Part shown: positions 8,998-18,518 of the stretch, in pieces
Layout: the number at the start of each line of letters is the position of its first letter
How positions within the stretch are numbered: position 1 is the first letter of the stretch
DNA from: Fischerella thermalis PCC 7521
Lineage (GTDB): Bacteria > Cyanobacteriota > Cyanobacteriia > Cyanobacteriales > Nostocaceae
DNA length: 64,000 nt
Direction: 5' to 3'
NCBI RefSeq assembly: GCF_000317225.1
Contig: NZ_AJLL01000090.1
Span: forward strand, 124,001 to 188,000
Position numbers and translations under genes: made by a program
The notes under the pieces: model-generated
Seen by the model: the letters and a program-made list of their open reading frames with translations, nothing else
What the model was told of the DNA's origin: nothing
The model's database searches: none

Positions 8998-10209
8998 TTA
9001 CCCTACCGCCCGACAAATCCCAAATACAGAAGTGTAACCATGCAAAAATGTACTACCACCAACAGGACCGATTTCGCCACCACAGAAAAAACCCCCCAAG
9101 GGAATATTATTGAGATAGCGCTGAAATAGCTGGGAATCAAAATTTGGCTTGCCATATAGTCCCGCACCTCGCCCCAGACAGGCAAACATTAATGCACCAA
9201 CAGCAGCTGGTTGGGATTTTTGTTCTTTTTGATATCGTTCCAGCAGAAACTCTAAGTCTTCCGCCGAGGCTTCAGCATCTCGTAGATGGAATTGCAGGCG
9301 TTGTCCGGGACGAACGTAATCACCAATCGCGATCGCTCCTCCGACGGGGTCTACTCCCAAAATATCGCGAATTAAAAAATCTCCTTGTTGCAAACAAGGC
9401 TTAAATTCATCCATAGCCAGACCGACAAATAGAGAATTTTGGGCCAATGTTCGGTCTTCTTCACTCAGACTAGCTATTAAATCTCGTAGTACAAACAGTG
9501 GTGCTTGCTCGTCTAGTTCCAAAATGATATTGCGATCGCCTCTGGTAACTTGGTATGGCTGACCAATCGGTCGGCATCCTTGAGCTACTATTGTTTCTAA
9601 AACAATATTGCCACTTAAGGCCACCCCAACCGTTCCTTCTTCATACAAGCGACCATTACAAAAAAGCGCAATTCGACCACCCATTACGCCACTACTTGCT
9701 TGACCGCCAACTTTCATAGAACCTGGATAAGCATAATCCAATCCCTGTAATAAATCATTAATACCAGACGAGAAGGAAGCAGACAGCAATATGAAATGAG
9801 GTGTAGGTGAAGATGTTACACCAATCAAATCGATCCAAGCGCTTGGTGGCCCGTCCAAGTCAGGTAATTGTTCGGCAACAACATGAAAAGCTTTGACATC
9901 CACTCCTGGTAGATGAGCCAAACTCAAACTTAAGGCAGGTTTTGCTTCCAATTCTTGAGTTTGTCCAGCCAAACTAGTGCCAATAACGCCGCCACCACTA
10001 CAGCCGACCAGCACAGGTACTGCAAGTTGCTCCGCCAACAGAGGTAACACTCGAGAATACTCACTTGTAAAAGCAGACGAAATGAATACCAGCCCCAAAT
10101 CCGCAGGTGCTGATAAGGAAGAAGTTGTGCGTTGTACCACATCTGCAACAGCTGCTTCTAAAGAGGGACGGGTTGACAGGGCATTTGCCCACTGCATTTG
10201 GTCTGCCAT
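8998..10209 (-). CDS. FIST N/C domain sensory protein
   Basis: A 403-residue soluble protein with the FIST_N domain (about 30-225) and FIST_C domain (about 230-380). The family is thought to sense small molecules and often partners with kinases or cyclic-di-GMP proteins. Indicators are LGLVFISSAFTSEY, VLVGCSGGGVIG, MKVGGQASSGVMGGRIALF, ALSGNIVLETIVAQGCRPIG, QNSLFVGLAMDE and the C-terminal GALMFACLGRGAGLYG and GGFFCGGEIGPVG, with conserved cysteines. ATG at 10209. It is not adjacent to any signalling gene here, so its partner is unknown. Confidence 0.9.
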   Translation of the reverse strand: MADQMQWANALSTRPSLEAAVADVVQRTTSSLSAPADLGLVFISSAFTSEYSRVLPLLAEQLAVPVLVGCSGGGVIGTSLAGQTQELEAKPALSLSLAHLPGVDVKAFHVVAEQLPDLDGPPSAWIDLIGVTSSPTPHFILLSASFSSGINDLLQGLDYAYPGSMKVGGQASSGVMGGRIALFCNGRLYEEGTVGVALSGNIVLETIVAQGCRPIGQPYQVTRGDRNIILELDEQAPLFVLRDLIASLSEEDRTLAQNSLFVGLAMDEFKPCLQQGDFLIRDILGVDPVGGAIAIGDYVRPGQRLQFHLRDAEASAEDLEFLLERYQKEQKSQPAAVGALMFACLGRGAGLYGKPNFDSQLFQRYLNNIPLGGFFCGGEIGPVGGSTFLHGYTSVFGICRAVG

Positions 10210-10573
10210 GAATTTTACGCTTTTCTATAATCCGGCTAGTAGTTTTTTATTTTTTATCTTGGAAAACATGAAATTGCATCCCAAAATCAGGTGAATTTAG
10301 CCCTTGATAAAATTCTAGAAACCTAGGCTTGCTATTACCATTACATCTATCTAAAGATCATTGTATAATCTTCAAACTGTATGCTTAGTAAAATCTTAAA
10401 AGAAAAAGCTTATAACAGAATACATCCTGTTATTTGCTGTACTTTGTAATGAAGTAACAATCAAGGGTACTAAAGTGGCAGCTAAATGGCTAGAATAGTG
10501 TGGAATAGTGCAAAAAAGCCCTTTCCGTACTTTTTCTATACTGGTATTAATAATACACAGCAAAATTAGAACT
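10210..10573. other. intergenic region between the FIST gene and CP12
   Basis: No gene seen. It contains the divergent promoter regions and the 5' leader of cp12. A purine-rich stretch that could serve as ribosome site precedes the cp12 ATG only weakly (AAAATTAGAACT). Confidence 0.5.
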
Positions 10574-10795
10574 ATGACAGACATTCAAAACAGAATCCAA
10601 CAAGAAGTTGAAGAAGCCCGCGCTGTCTGTGATACATCAGGTAGCAATTCTGCTGAATGTGCTGCTGCTTGGGATGCAGTAGAAGAGTTACAGGCAGAAG
10701 CTTCTCACCAAAAGCAAGCCAAGCAGAAAACTGCTTTTGAGCAATATTGTGATGATAACCCCGAAGCGGCTGAATGTCGCGTTTATGACGACTAA
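10574..10795 (+). CDS. cp12: CP12 Calvin-cycle regulatory protein
   Basis: A 73-residue intrinsically disordered redox switch that binds GAPDH and phosphoribulokinase and inactivates them in the dark. Both disulphide pairs are present: CDTSGSNSAEC near the N-terminus and CDDNPEAAEC near the C-terminus, the latter being the GAPDH-binding end. The core AAAWDAVEELQAEA is the CP12 signature. I use ATG 10574, since the longer open frame from 10508 adds residues unlike any CP12. It is monocistronic. The gap gene at 33 kb is the NAD-type glycolytic enzyme, so the usual CP12 partner, the NADP-type GAPDH, is not in this window. Confidence 0.96.
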   Translation: MTDIQNRIQQEVEEARAVCDTSGSNSAECAAAWDAVEELQAEASHQKQAKQKTAFEQYCDDNPEAAECRVYDD

Positions 10796-11461
10796 AATTT
10801 AAGTTCGTGAGTTTTACTGAACATTGAACAACAAGTAACAAAGATCTATTAGCTAATATTTGCACTTTCACTTTTTGCCTAGACAAGCTCAGCCTTCCTT
10901 GTGTCCTAGTTTCAAAAAAAATACTTAAACACAAGGTGTAACTTCCATTTACTTCTACTTAAGAAGTAAATGCAAAATCACTAAAAGTTTATGCAAAAAA
11001 GTTTGCAAGTCTCAAACATTTAGCCAAGTAGGGGCAGTTTCCAACTCTCCCTTGAAGGCGTCTATGTTTGTCGCAATTATTTAGTTTTAGATCTTTTAGT
11101 TACTTGTTTCTTATGTTAATAGCAATATTTAAATCTAGTTATCAATATTTGATAATTGTTAACCATTTAGATCCAAAACACGAAAATACGGAAACATGAT
11201 GTAGCATTTTTACCTTCAGATAATTAAGCATAGCATTGAAATCGGTGAACAGTGAACAGGCGTATAGGGGGTAAAATAATCACTACCAACGCTTTCGACC
11301 AATTGATAGGGAATTTAAACTCAATTTAAAGATACCCTCTTTACTGATAACTAGTAACTGATCACTGATAACTGTTATATCAGCTATCATTTATAAGATT
11401 CTGAGTTAATGATTACTTGTATATTCTCTGAGTAAAATTATTTGTCACTCGTGGAAATATT
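10796..11461. other. gene-free region downstream of cp12
   Basis: AT-rich with no supported gene on either strand. Around 11340-11372 it has heptanucleotide-type units (ACTGATAACTAGTAACTGATCACTGATAACTG-like), which commonly flank genes in this window. Nothing else recognisable. Confidence 0.5.
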
Positions 11462-12058
11462 ATGGAAAAAGAAGTTTGGTTTCGCCCTTTCGTCTGGATG
11501 GACTACAGATTAGCAGTACTATTTACAGTGGTTATTCCTCTGATTCTGCTGATTTGGGCATTTGTGCAAAAAGCCGAAGGGATGCAACGCTTGCTGGCTA
11601 TTTACTGGCGAGTATCAAGTCTTCTAGCTATCACAATTTATTTAATGATTGCCCAATATCCAGTCAGTTTTATCTCAGGATTTATGGGTCGTATTCTAAT
11701 ACCGATTTCGCTGTGGTTTTGGGTGGACCTTAACGATGAAATTGAGTATCAATCTAGCGGTCCCTTAAAGTTGACTTTTACTTCTTGGCGCTGGGCAACA
11801 ACCGTCTATTGTATTTTAGGTTCCCTTGCCTTTATACCTTTTTTGGGTTGTGCTTTTTCGGAAAATGTTAGTAACAATCCCAATTGTTATGTCTGGTTTG
11901 AAGCACCTTTAGGATTTAAAGAATGGTTTCATCCCAACACTAGCGCTGGCTTTCTTGGCATTCTTGGCATTCTTGGTCTAGTGATTTATGTACTTTACCT
12001 AATTTATTTTGTCTTAATTAAGTTGGGTAAACAAGGACGTTCAGCTACGCAACAATAA
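11462..12058 (+). CDS. DUF3177 family membrane protein
   Basis: A 198-residue protein that resembles the cyanobacterial DUF3177 family; the function is unknown. The N-terminal RPFVWMDYRLAVLF motif is the feature by which I recognise it. There are about five hydrophobic segments: residues 17-35, 48-66, 72-88, 115-135 and 163-188. The loop before the last segment carries two cysteines (GCAFSEN, NPNCYVWF). A small direct repeat, GILGILGLV, lies at the last membrane helix (DNA CTTGGCATTCTTGGCATTC). The ATG follows a poor ribosome site. Neighbours are unrelated. Confidence 0.7.
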   Translation: MEKEVWFRPFVWMDYRLAVLFTVVIPLILLIWAFVQKAEGMQRLLAIYWRVSSLLAITIYLMIAQYPVSFISGFMGRILIPISLWFWVDLNDEIEYQSSGPLKLTFTSWRWATTVYCILGSLAFIPFLGCAFSENVSNNPNCYVWFEAPLGFKEWFHPNTSAGFLGILGILGLVIYVLYLIYFVLIKLGKQGRSATQQ

Positions 12059-12116
12059 TTAGTTTTTGTGAAGCGATTGCTAAAGCATTCCTTAATCATT
12101 CGATAACAACTAGATC

Positions 12117-12188
12117 ACCGACTTTTACCCTATCCTTTGAGGAAACGGAAAGCCACCCTCCGCGTGTCTACAAGAAGTCGGGGATCTG
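12117..12188. repeat. CCGACTT-type inverted repeat, long-loop copy
   Basis: Left arm CACCGACTTTTACCC and right arm AAGAAGTCGGGGATCTG frame about 40 bp that includes CGCGTGTCTAC. Compact copies of the same element lie at 34405-34438 and 36215-36246. Confidence 0.65.
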
Positions 12189-12386
12189 AGCAAAAAGCAG
12201 ATGGCTGTTATACTGAAGGTAAAAATTTTTTATGCGTTCTGATGTAGGCAGTTAATGAAAGTCTACTTATTAACTTAGCAGTCTTCAAATTCTAAATGTA
12301 TGGATGAGATTGCTTTATCAGGCAACTATTAAAGATATATTTTCAGAACTTATGTAAGATATGACATAAAACATTATTCTTGCTTG

Positions 12387-12408
12387 GCGGTAATTCATGA
12401 ATTACCGC
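12387..12408. repeat. perfect 22-bp palindrome
   Basis: Reads GCGGTAATTCA then its exact reverse complement. It is not followed by a T-run, so it is more likely a dispersed repeat than a terminator. Confidence 0.6.
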
Positions 12409-12747
12409 TACTCATCGTTATTCTTTGCCTAAGTTCTGATTTCTCTCTAATGGTAGATGTTTATTAAAGTTAAATCTAAAATTTATAGCTATAAAAATAT
12501 TTTTACTTACAAATAACAAAATTGATAAACTTGAATCATTTTTTTTAGTCCCTTACTCTAACTACAGAATTATTTTTTATAAGCCAAATCATGTTTTTGT
12601 TGCAACAAACTCCTCTATAAGAAAGAGGATTAGAGATTCTTTAATTTGTAAATTAGACACAGAATCAAGGGTATTCATTCAACTCTATAGATTCTTTCAA
12701 TCTACCTTTTTTGAAAAAAATAAAACGAAAAGAAGAGGAGAATTATT

Positions 12748-13083
12748 ATGTCAGATACAAGCAAACGTGGATTTGCATCAATGGATGAAGATAAGCAGCG
12801 TGAAATTGCTAGTAAAGGTGGAAAAGCTGCTCACGAAAAAGGAACAGCCCACGAATTTACGTCAGAAGAAGCTAGAAAAGCTGGTCGTAAAGGTGGAGAA
12901 ACCACAAGTAAAGACCGAGAGTTTATGGCAGAGATTGGTCGACAAGGTGGTAAGCACTCCCACAGAAGCGATCGCAATGAGAACAATGATCAAGATGACA
13001 ACGACGAAGAAGGAAAAGGTACTCAAGGTGGTAGCCGTGAGCAACATGCAAAAGCTGGACGACAAAGCCACAAGAACAAATAA
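12748..13083 (+). CDS. KGG-repeat stress protein
   Basis: A 111-residue, highly hydrophilic protein with the KGG (stress-induced acidophilic repeat) motif, as in general stress protein GsiB/YciG-like proteins. GFASMDEDKQREIASKGGKA is the leading motif; further KGG/RKGG/RQGG units occur near residues 30, 50 and 70, and a degenerate AGRQSHKNK ends the chain. The C-terminal third is Asn/Asp/Glu-rich and probably disordered. Such proteins accumulate in desiccation, osmotic or stationary-phase stress; that role here is inferred. The ATG is preceded by GAAGAGGAGAATTATT, a good ribosome site. Confidence 0.88.
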   Translation: MSDTSKRGFASMDEDKQREIASKGGKAAHEKGTAHEFTSEEARKAGRKGGETTSKDREFMAEIGRQGGKHSHRSDRNENNDQDDNDEEGKGTQGGSREQHAKAGRQSHKNK

Positions 13084-13130
13084 AGTTAAATTTTATAGAC
13101 TTTTGAATTCACTTGAGTAGGTTTAAATCT

Positions 13131-13158
13131 ATAGAGATGCGAAATTTCGCATCTCTAT
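13131..13158. repeat. perfect palindrome of the GAGATGCG type
   Basis: ATAGAGATGCGAAA and its exact reverse complement, 28 bp in total. It lies 47 bp after the KGG gene and could form the 3' hairpin of its mRNA, but no immediate T-run follows. It belongs to the GTAGAGACG-type family seen also at 19049, 45361 and 47248. Confidence 0.7.
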
Positions 13159-13181
13159 ATTTTCTGTAATGTTAATTTAAT

Positions 13182-13385
13182 TTGTTAAGTTCCTTCTCAA
13201 ACAGGCGATCGCAACTTTTTACTGTCCCTGGAGATTATCGCTATGTAGAAAGGTATTTAGCAGCGATCACCAAAGTAGCACCACAAGAAATACAGGAGTT
13301 GCAAAAATTTACCTCAGTCCTAGTAAAAATATGCTTTTCACGCCCTTTTCTCTCATCTTTTTGCCCTTGTGTGCAAATTCAGTGA
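13182..13385 (+). pseudogene. possible remnant of an M16-type zinc peptidase
   Basis: The stretch PGDYRYVERYLAAITKV followed by APQEIQEL resembles the C-terminal part of M16 (insulinase-like) peptidases, where a GDYRYV-type motif precedes an alpha-helical end. Here only about 40 such residues exist, with no upstream body of the gene and an unrelated tail, so it looks like a decayed fragment. From 13386 to 13683 no gene is visible apart from a GCGATCGC site and hairpin-like ACCCTTGCTGTACGAGGGT. Assignment rests on a short motif and is tentative. Confidence 0.35.
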
Positions 13386-13683
13386 CTCCTTGGAGTTAGC
13401 GATCGCCTAATCCTGAGTAATTTGGTTAATCTCCACATTTATGTAGTTATATCAATCACTTTTTTCTACTGAAGTGTCTTCTCACTTTTGGAGTTACTTT
13501 TTTGCACTCCTATTTTTCTATTAGGGTTTATCCCTAGAGGTGCAAGATATGAGCGCCCGACTAGCTGCATTTTTTCGCCGCTAGGAACAAATGAAACTAG
13601 CACATTTTGCTGGAAATTCTAAAACCCTTGCTGTACGAGGGTTCTATAATGTGCATCTTAGAAGTTCAAAAGATTATACAGGG

Positions 13684-14817
13684 TCAAAATTCCCTGGCGC
13701 TTTCAGCAGCTTGTCTCAATGCCAAAAAAGCTTCTTTTAGAGGTTGGCTAACAGCACTGTCTGGTTCTCTTAGCACTAGCTGTTGGTAGGCTGACAAAAA
13801 CTGCGATCGCAATCGATGAAACAAATGCAGAAAGTGACGCACAAAACTTATGCAATCCAAAACTACAATCTCTATGCCACCTGTACGCTCATACATACTT
13901 GAGGCATATGAGCGAACACCTTCCTCAATCACATCCGTTGTGATAAAAATATAGTTGTCAACCCGCTTGCCTGTGCTGTTAATTTTTTGCAAGGCACGGT
14001 CAATATCCGCTAAGGTGACACGTCGAGTCTTAATTTCATAGCTGGTAATTACCTTTTCATCATCAACTAAAGTAATTTCCACATCTCCTAAAGCACCTGT
14101 CTGCTCATCAGCAGCGTTGTGGGATTTTAGAGGTAAAAAACGCTCTCCGATATATTGTTCTGCTACTTGATAGGCAGCAGCAACAATCAATACAGGAAGG
14201 CGGCTTGAACCTCGACAAGCTAAATGCTGTTGCAAGAGTGTGACAATTTCCTCTGCTGACAAAGGTATTGCATCTTCCGACTTCTTCAAATCAGCTAGTA
14301 GTGTTTCCATGCGCTGCCGCTTCTGGTTTCGAGCAATAATTAGACAGCGAAGAGTTTCCGCTAGCAGTTCAAGAGCAGTTATTCTGCCTTGATGAACATC
14401 ATCAAGCAATTGCAGGGCAGCTTCGTAGAGTTTGGGAGGTCGTCCCACCAGATTGACTGCTGGGGTCAAGGTAATGTTACGGTTTCGCAGAGCAGGAGTC
14501 AGGAACGCAGTGGTAGGATTGCAAGGTAACTCGTGCTGGTTAATGAAAGCTGTGATGTAACTTTCATCGTAGTAACGCCCAGAGTAAGCGTCTGGTGTGC
14601 CTATCTCGGTGTAAGGTTTGCGGATATCAACATTCACGCGGTGAATCGCTGCCAAAGCACAAGCTAGTAACAAACGAACTACAGCACGGTTGCCTACATA
14701 ACTTGATACATAGTCAATTTTTTTGGCGATGCTGGGGTTGGTGACAATCGGTTGGGCTATTGATGCTTCGGCTTGTTGAAAGGCTACATCAAGGATAGCT
14801 GCTGGGGTTGTGGACAT
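13684..14817 (-). CDS. type II restriction endonuclease, possibly SacI family
   Basis: A 377-residue protein next to, and overlapping, a DNA methyltransferase gene. A PD-(D/E)XK-like core is visible in LGDVEITLVDDEK and, shortly after, SYEIKTRRVTLADIDRAL: Asp in GDVE and the E-x-K in YEIKTR. The N-terminal half has KIDYVSSYVGNRAVVRLLLA, DIRKPYTEIG and LPCNPTTAFLTPALRN, and later SSRLPVLIVAAAYQV, which I associate with the SacI-type enzymes; that family call is from memory and needs a profile search. It probably cuts the sequence methylated by its partner. Translation is likely coupled to the methyltransferase through the 34-nt overlap. No frameshift is seen, so it appears intact. Confidence 0.75.
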   Translation of the reverse strand: MSTTPAAILDVAFQQAEASIAQPIVTNPSIAKKIDYVSSYVGNRAVVRLLLACALAAIHRVNVDIRKPYTEIGTPDAYSGRYYDESYITAFINQHELPCNPTTAFLTPALRNRNITLTPAVNLVGRPPKLYEAALQLLDDVHQGRITALELLAETLRCLIIARNQKRQRMETLLADLKKSEDAIPLSAEEIVTLLQQHLACRGSSRLPVLIVAAAYQVAEQYIGERFLPLKSHNAADEQTGALGDVEITLVDDEKVITSYEIKTRRVTLADIDRALQKINSTGKRVDNYIFITTDVIEEGVRSYASSMYERTGGIEIVVLDCISFVRHFLHLFHRLRSQFLSAYQQLVLREPDSAVSQPLKEAFLALRQAAESAREF

Positions 14818-15653
14818 TGATTGATTTCTTCAATATTAACTGTCGAGGTTGTCAGTTCATAATTAAGCCAAAGCACTTCTTGTCTTAACTCCTTGATGGA
14901 ATGACAGTTCTTCAGGGGGGCTTTAATGCAGTTCCAGTCACCATAGAGTTCTTGCATCAAAGAACAATCATAGCTAGAAAGGGCAACTTTACCTTGGACT
15001 GCACGTAAAACACCCGCTAGTTGTCGATGCTCGTCATCGGTCATTTCATAAGCGTAAGCCTTGCTATCCCCACGGGAATCGTGCGGGTAGGGCGGGTCAC
15101 AGTAAAATAAAGTTTCTGGACTATCGTACCGTTGAATAATATCAATTGCTTGGTCATTCTCAATTTGCACGCGCAGCAGCCGTTGCACAATTTCGGGCAG
15201 ATCCTCAACACTGCCCAGCCACCGGGAAACGGCACCAGCCATCCCCGCCCGGCTTGTGAGTTTGCAGTGCGCCCATCTTCCCACACTGGCAGTTTGTGCC
15301 AAGCCTGTTCTCACTTGTCGCGCCCGGACAAAAAATCGTCTAGCCCTTTCTAAGTCTGATAAACTTTCTTCTTCTTTGGTAATAGCAGTCCGAAATTCTT
15401 CACGCGAAAATGGAGTTAACCCTATCGCCTCGATGAGTTGGTCTTTTTGGTCACGTAGCACACGGAAGAAGTTGACTACCTCGCCATCAATATCGTTGTA
15501 AGTTTCTACAGGGGAAGGCTCTCGGTTCAACAACACGGCGGCTGAACCACCAAACGGTTCGCAGTAGTGGGTTGTTTTTGGCAACAAGGGTAAGAGCCAG
15601 TCTAAATGACTGTACTTGCCGCCATACCAACCAAATGCAATTTTCTTTGCCAT
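14784..15653 (-). CDS. Dam-class DNA adenine methyltransferase (type II RM)
   Basis: A 289-residue N6-adenine methyltransferase of the alpha (Dam/MTase_D12) class. AFGWYGGKYSHLDWLLPLLP and YCEPFGGSAAVLLNREP form the SAM-binding region, and FYCDPPYPHDSR contains the catalytic DPPY motif. It should protect the host at the site cut by the endonuclease encoded downstream. I start it at ATG 15653 (MAKKIAF), with GAGG about 8 nt upstream; a TTG at 15668 is the alternative. The methyltransferase comes first and the endonuclease gene overlaps its end. The pair sits 296 bp from tRNA-Leu, a common location for acquired genes. Confidence 0.9.
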   Translation of the reverse strand: MAKKIAFGWYGGKYSHLDWLLPLLPKTTHYCEPFGGSAAVLLNREPSPVETYNDIDGEVVNFFRVLRDQKDQLIEAIGLTPFSREEFRTAITKEEESLSDLERARRFFVRARQVRTGLAQTASVGRWAHCKLTSRAGMAGAVSRWLGSVEDLPEIVQRLLRVQIENDQAIDIIQRYDSPETLFYCDPPYPHDSRGDSKAYAYEMTDDEHRQLAGVLRAVQGKVALSSYDCSLMQELYGDWNCIKAPLKNCHSIKELRQEVLWLNYELTTSTVNIEEINQCPQPQQLSLM

Positions 15654-15948
15654 GAAAGTCAACCTCAAACGGAGTGCTTTACCTGAAACCGAGGATAAGG
15701 GTAAAACGCGATTTATTATTTCTCAATTAATTGTAGTGATGTCTCCGTCACTGTGTGCGCTCGCTGCCGTGAATGCCACTTAAGCAAATTCTTACAAAGC
15801 AAGCTTTTTGCTCCTTCCTATCCGTCGAACTCACGTTAAACAAACTATCGGCTTTTTTTGAATCAACCTAACCAGACGGTAAACTACGGACTTCTTTACT
15901 GCCAGCCGTGAGGGGGTAAGTATTAATGGTGATGGACTATTAAAAATA

Positions 15949-16029
15949 TGCGGATGGCGAGACTCGAACTCGCAAGGCAAAGCCACACGCCCCTCAAACG
16001 TGCGCGTATACCAATTCCGCCACATCCGC
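15949..16029 (-). tRNA. tRNA-Leu(GAG)
   Basis: Read on the minus strand, the acceptor arms GCGGATG and CATCCGC pair perfectly with discriminator A. The D-arm contains GGCGGAATTGGTATACGC, the anticodon stem CACGT/GCGTG encloses the loop TTGAGGG, giving anticodon GAG at positions 34-36. A long class II variable arm (TGGCTTTGCCT) and the T-arm GCGAGTTCGAGTCTCGC follow. The 3' CCA is not encoded. Confidence 0.95.
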
Positions 16030-16657
16030 AAGGTTGCACTAATTATTAAATATAGCACAACAAAATCACTATAGTAGAGTGATAATTAAATTTTTCACAA
16101 ATTCAAGAGTCTGTATGCACAGAATTTCGACCCTTGACGTATTAAACTGGCGGAACTACAGCCTCCGCAGGAAAGGCATAAACAAAGACCATAGCCAGAA
16201 CTCCCTGTGGACTTGACACTCTTACGGTTTTAAACTGTGGAATTACGGTGCGTTTGGGGCAAAGTAGAAAACTTCAGGCTCTAGCAGCAGATGTTGGTAG
16301 TCTGGTCAATTAAATCAGTGAACAACTTGCTTTGCTCGCTGATAATTGGTAGCTGTTAAAAGTTCTATGCTATGTCATCTCCTGTCATAATTTGAAATCA
16401 AGCGAAAGCGTTGTTTTAAACTAGCCGGGAGAAAATGTCAACCAAAGGCTGAAGTATGAAGTATTTAGACACTCGTTAAGGCGGCTACTCTGCGAAGAAG
16501 GGCTACGCTCTGGGAGTGCAGGGTAGGATGAAACAAGCCCATGAAGGTATTCAGTAGAAAATATGAAGTTTTAAACCTCATTCTTTTTTTCATCCTCTAT
16601 CCTTTACACTTCAGACTTGCTGAGTCAATTTACTTAACTGATATCGACGCTATAAAG
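16030..16657. other. intergenic region between tRNA-Leu and accC
   Basis: No supported gene. It contains a copy of the GGCTACTCTGCGAAGAAGGGCTACG dispersed repeat (around 16482-16510). An in-frame extension of accC from 16541 would add an unlikely hydrophobic tract, so I regard it as leader. Confidence 0.5.
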
Positions 16658-18001
16658 ATGAAGTTTGACAAAATATTAATTGCTAATCGGGGAGAAATCG
16701 CGCTTCGCATTCTCCGGGCTTGTGAAGAAATGGGAATCGCAACTGTGGCCGTACACTCCACCGTTGATCGAAATGCACTGCATGTACAACTAGCTGATGA
16801 AGCCGTTTGCATTGGTGAAGCTGCCAGCAGTAAAAGTTATCTCAATATTCCTAATATTATTGCCGCAGCCTTGACACGCAATGCTAGTGCTATTCATCCA
16901 GGCTATGGTTTTTTAGCAGAGAATGCCCGGTTTGCGGAAATCTGTGCAGATCATCATATTGCTTTTATCGGCCCTTCTCCAGAGGCCATTCGGTTGATGG
17001 GCGATAAATCCACAGCCAAAGAAACCATGCAAAAAGCAGGAGTCCCAACAGTACCAGGTAGCGACGGTTTGATAGACTCGGACAAAGAAGGGTTAGCGAT
17101 CGCCAGAAAAATTGGCTACCCCGTGATGATCAAAGCTACTGCTGGTGGTGGTGGGAGGGGTATGCGTCTAGTCCGTTCAGAAAGCGAATTCATCAAATGT
17201 TTTCAAGCAGCGCAAGGCGAAGCAGGAGCAGCATTTGGTAATTCTGGAGTTTACCTAGAAAAATTTATCGAGCGTCCGCGCCACATTGAATTTCAAATTT
17301 TGGCTGATAATTACGGAAACGTCATTCATTTGGGTGAACGGGATTGCTCAATTCAGCGTCGTAATCAAAAATTACTAGAAGAAGCCCCCAGCCCAGCTCT
17401 TGATCCAGAACTACGTGAAAAAATGGGTCAAGCAGCTGTTAAAGCAGCCCAATTTATCAACTATACCGGCGCAGGAACAATCGAATTCCTCTTAGATAGA
17501 TCAGGTAATTTTTACTTTATGGAAATGAATACCCGCATTCAAGTTGAACATCCTGTGACAGAAATGATTACAGGGGTAGACTTGGTTGTTGAACAAATTC
17601 GTATTGCTCAAGGAGAAAGACTAAAACTAACCCAAGACCAAGTAGTTTTACAGGGTCATGCGATCGAATGTCGCATCAACGCCGAAGACCCCGATCACGA
17701 TTTTCGTCCCGCACCTGGTAGAATTAGTGGTTATCTCCCACCCGGAGGTCCTGGTGTCCGCATAGACTCTCATGTCTACACCGATTATCAAATTCCCCCT
17801 TATTACGACTCTCTAATTGGTAAGCTTATTGTTTGGGGACAAGACCGTCCTACAGCCATTAACCGGATGAAACGAGCGCTGCAAGAGTGTGCAATTACTG
17901 GACTGCCTACTACTATCAGTTTTCATCAGAAAATTATGGAAAACCCACAGTTTTTACAGGGTAATGTTTACACCAGTTTTATACAAGAAATGCAAGGCTG
18001 A
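16658..18001 (+). CDS. accC: acetyl-CoA carboxylase, biotin carboxylase subunit
   Basis: ATP-grasp enzyme that carboxylates biotin on AccB in the first step of fatty-acid synthesis. The 447 residues match Acc[18 protein letters not shown] is the N-terminal biotin-carboxylase fold, [17 protein letters not shown] follows, [14 protein letters not shown] is the glycine-rich ATP loop, [20 protein letters not shown] and [19 protein letters not shown] carry catalytic residues, and ECRINAEDP lies in the C-terminal domain. ATG 16658 gives the canonical [12 protein letters not shown] start. No other acc gene is nearby, as is usual in cyanobacteria. Confidence 0.97.
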   Translation: MKFDKILIANRGEIALRILRACEEMGIATVAVHSTVDRNALHVQLADEAVCIGEAASSKSYLNIPNIIAAALTRNASAIHPGYGFLAENARFAEICADHHIAFIGPSPEAIRLMGDKSTAKETMQKAGVPTVPGSDGLIDSDKEGLAIARKIGYPVMIKATAGGGGRGMRLVRSESEFIKCFQAAQGEAGAAFGNSGVYLEKFIERPRHIEFQILADNYGNVIHLGERDCSIQRRNQKLLEEAPSPALDPELREKMGQAAVKAAQFINYTGAGTIEFLLDRSGNFYFMEMNTRIQVEHPVTEMITGVDLVVEQIRIAQGERLKLTQDQVVLQGHAIECRINAEDPDHDFRPAPGRISGYLPPGGPGVRIDSHVYTDYQIPPYYDSLIGKLIVWGQDRPTAINRMKRALQECAITGLPTTISFHQKIMENPQFLQGNVYTSFIQEMQG

Positions 18002-18230
18002 GAGATGAAGTAGGTGCAGAGGTGGAAAGGTGGGGAGTATGAGGAGTATGAGGGATGTGTAGACCAGGTAGTGCGGTGGGTGGGTTTCCCGGCATAAAGA
18101 AAGAGTCGTGCGCTCCTAGGCTTTGCGTGAGGGTGGAGTAGTAAACCAATAACTACTAACTACTAACCATTAATGTACACAGACGCGATGTTCCTCGCAT
18201 CTCTACCCACTAACCACCAACTACCAACAG
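18002..18230. repeat. composite intergenic repeat between accC and the YggT gene
   Basis: Contains GGTGGGGAGTATGAGGAGTATGAGG minisatellite units, then a GTGCGGTGG...TTCCCGGCATAAAG element (18070-18100, repeated near 21413-21442), a CTACTAACTACTAACC heptamer block, and ACGCGATGTTCCTCGCATCTCTAC (18183-18206), a relative of the GTAGAGACG palindrome. Confidence 0.7.
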
Positions 18231-18518
18231 TTATTTAGACATCATAATCAGCAGTCCTTGCTGACCAAGAAGCAATTCTCTAAGCAAACTAAAGATACCA
18301 ACCCAAATAATCGGCGTAATATCCACCCCACCAATGGGTGGAACTAACTTCCGCATTGGTGTCAAAAATGGCTCTGTTGGCCAAGCTACTAAATTAAAAG
18401 GCAAACGATTTAGATCTATTTGCGGATACCAAGTTAAAACTATACGAAAAATAAACAAAAGGGTCATCAATCCCAGTCCGAGACCAAGAATCCAAGCAGT
18501 AAGGTTAACACCAGTCAT
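18231..18518 (-). CDS. YggT family (Ycf19-like) membrane protein
   Basis: A 95-residue protein with two membrane helices (about 7-28 and 68-88) separated by the conserved FRIVLTWYPQIDLNRLPFN and PTEPFLTPMRKLVPPIGGVDITPI loop, the YggT/Ycf19 signature. Members are linked to chloroplast or cyanobacterial membrane and nucleoid organisation, but the biochemical role is unsettled. ATG at 18518. It is convergent with accC. Confidence 0.93.
   Translation of the reverse strand: MTGVNLTAWILGLGLGLMTLLFIFRIVLTWYPQIDLNRLPFNLVAWPTEPFLTPMRKLVPPIGGVDITPIIWVGIFSLLRELLLGQQGLLIMMSK

Larger units (their letters stand above)
12059..12747. other. intergenic region with two dispersed palindromes
   Basis: No gene supported. 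It carries a copy of the CCGACTT/AAGTCGGGG inverted repeat (12117-12188) and a perfect palindrome at 12387-12408, then about 330 bp of AT-rich leader before the KGG stress gene, including a purine-rich ribosome site (AGAAGAGGAG) close to its ATG. Confidence 0.6.

Noticed and set aside
8875-9129. Open frame with HSPHSPHSP repeats
   Set aside because: Encoded by the CCCCACACTC minisatellite and then antisense to the FIST gene.
15831-16058. Open frame covering the tRNA-Leu
   Set aside because: It is the tRNA sequence itself read as protein.
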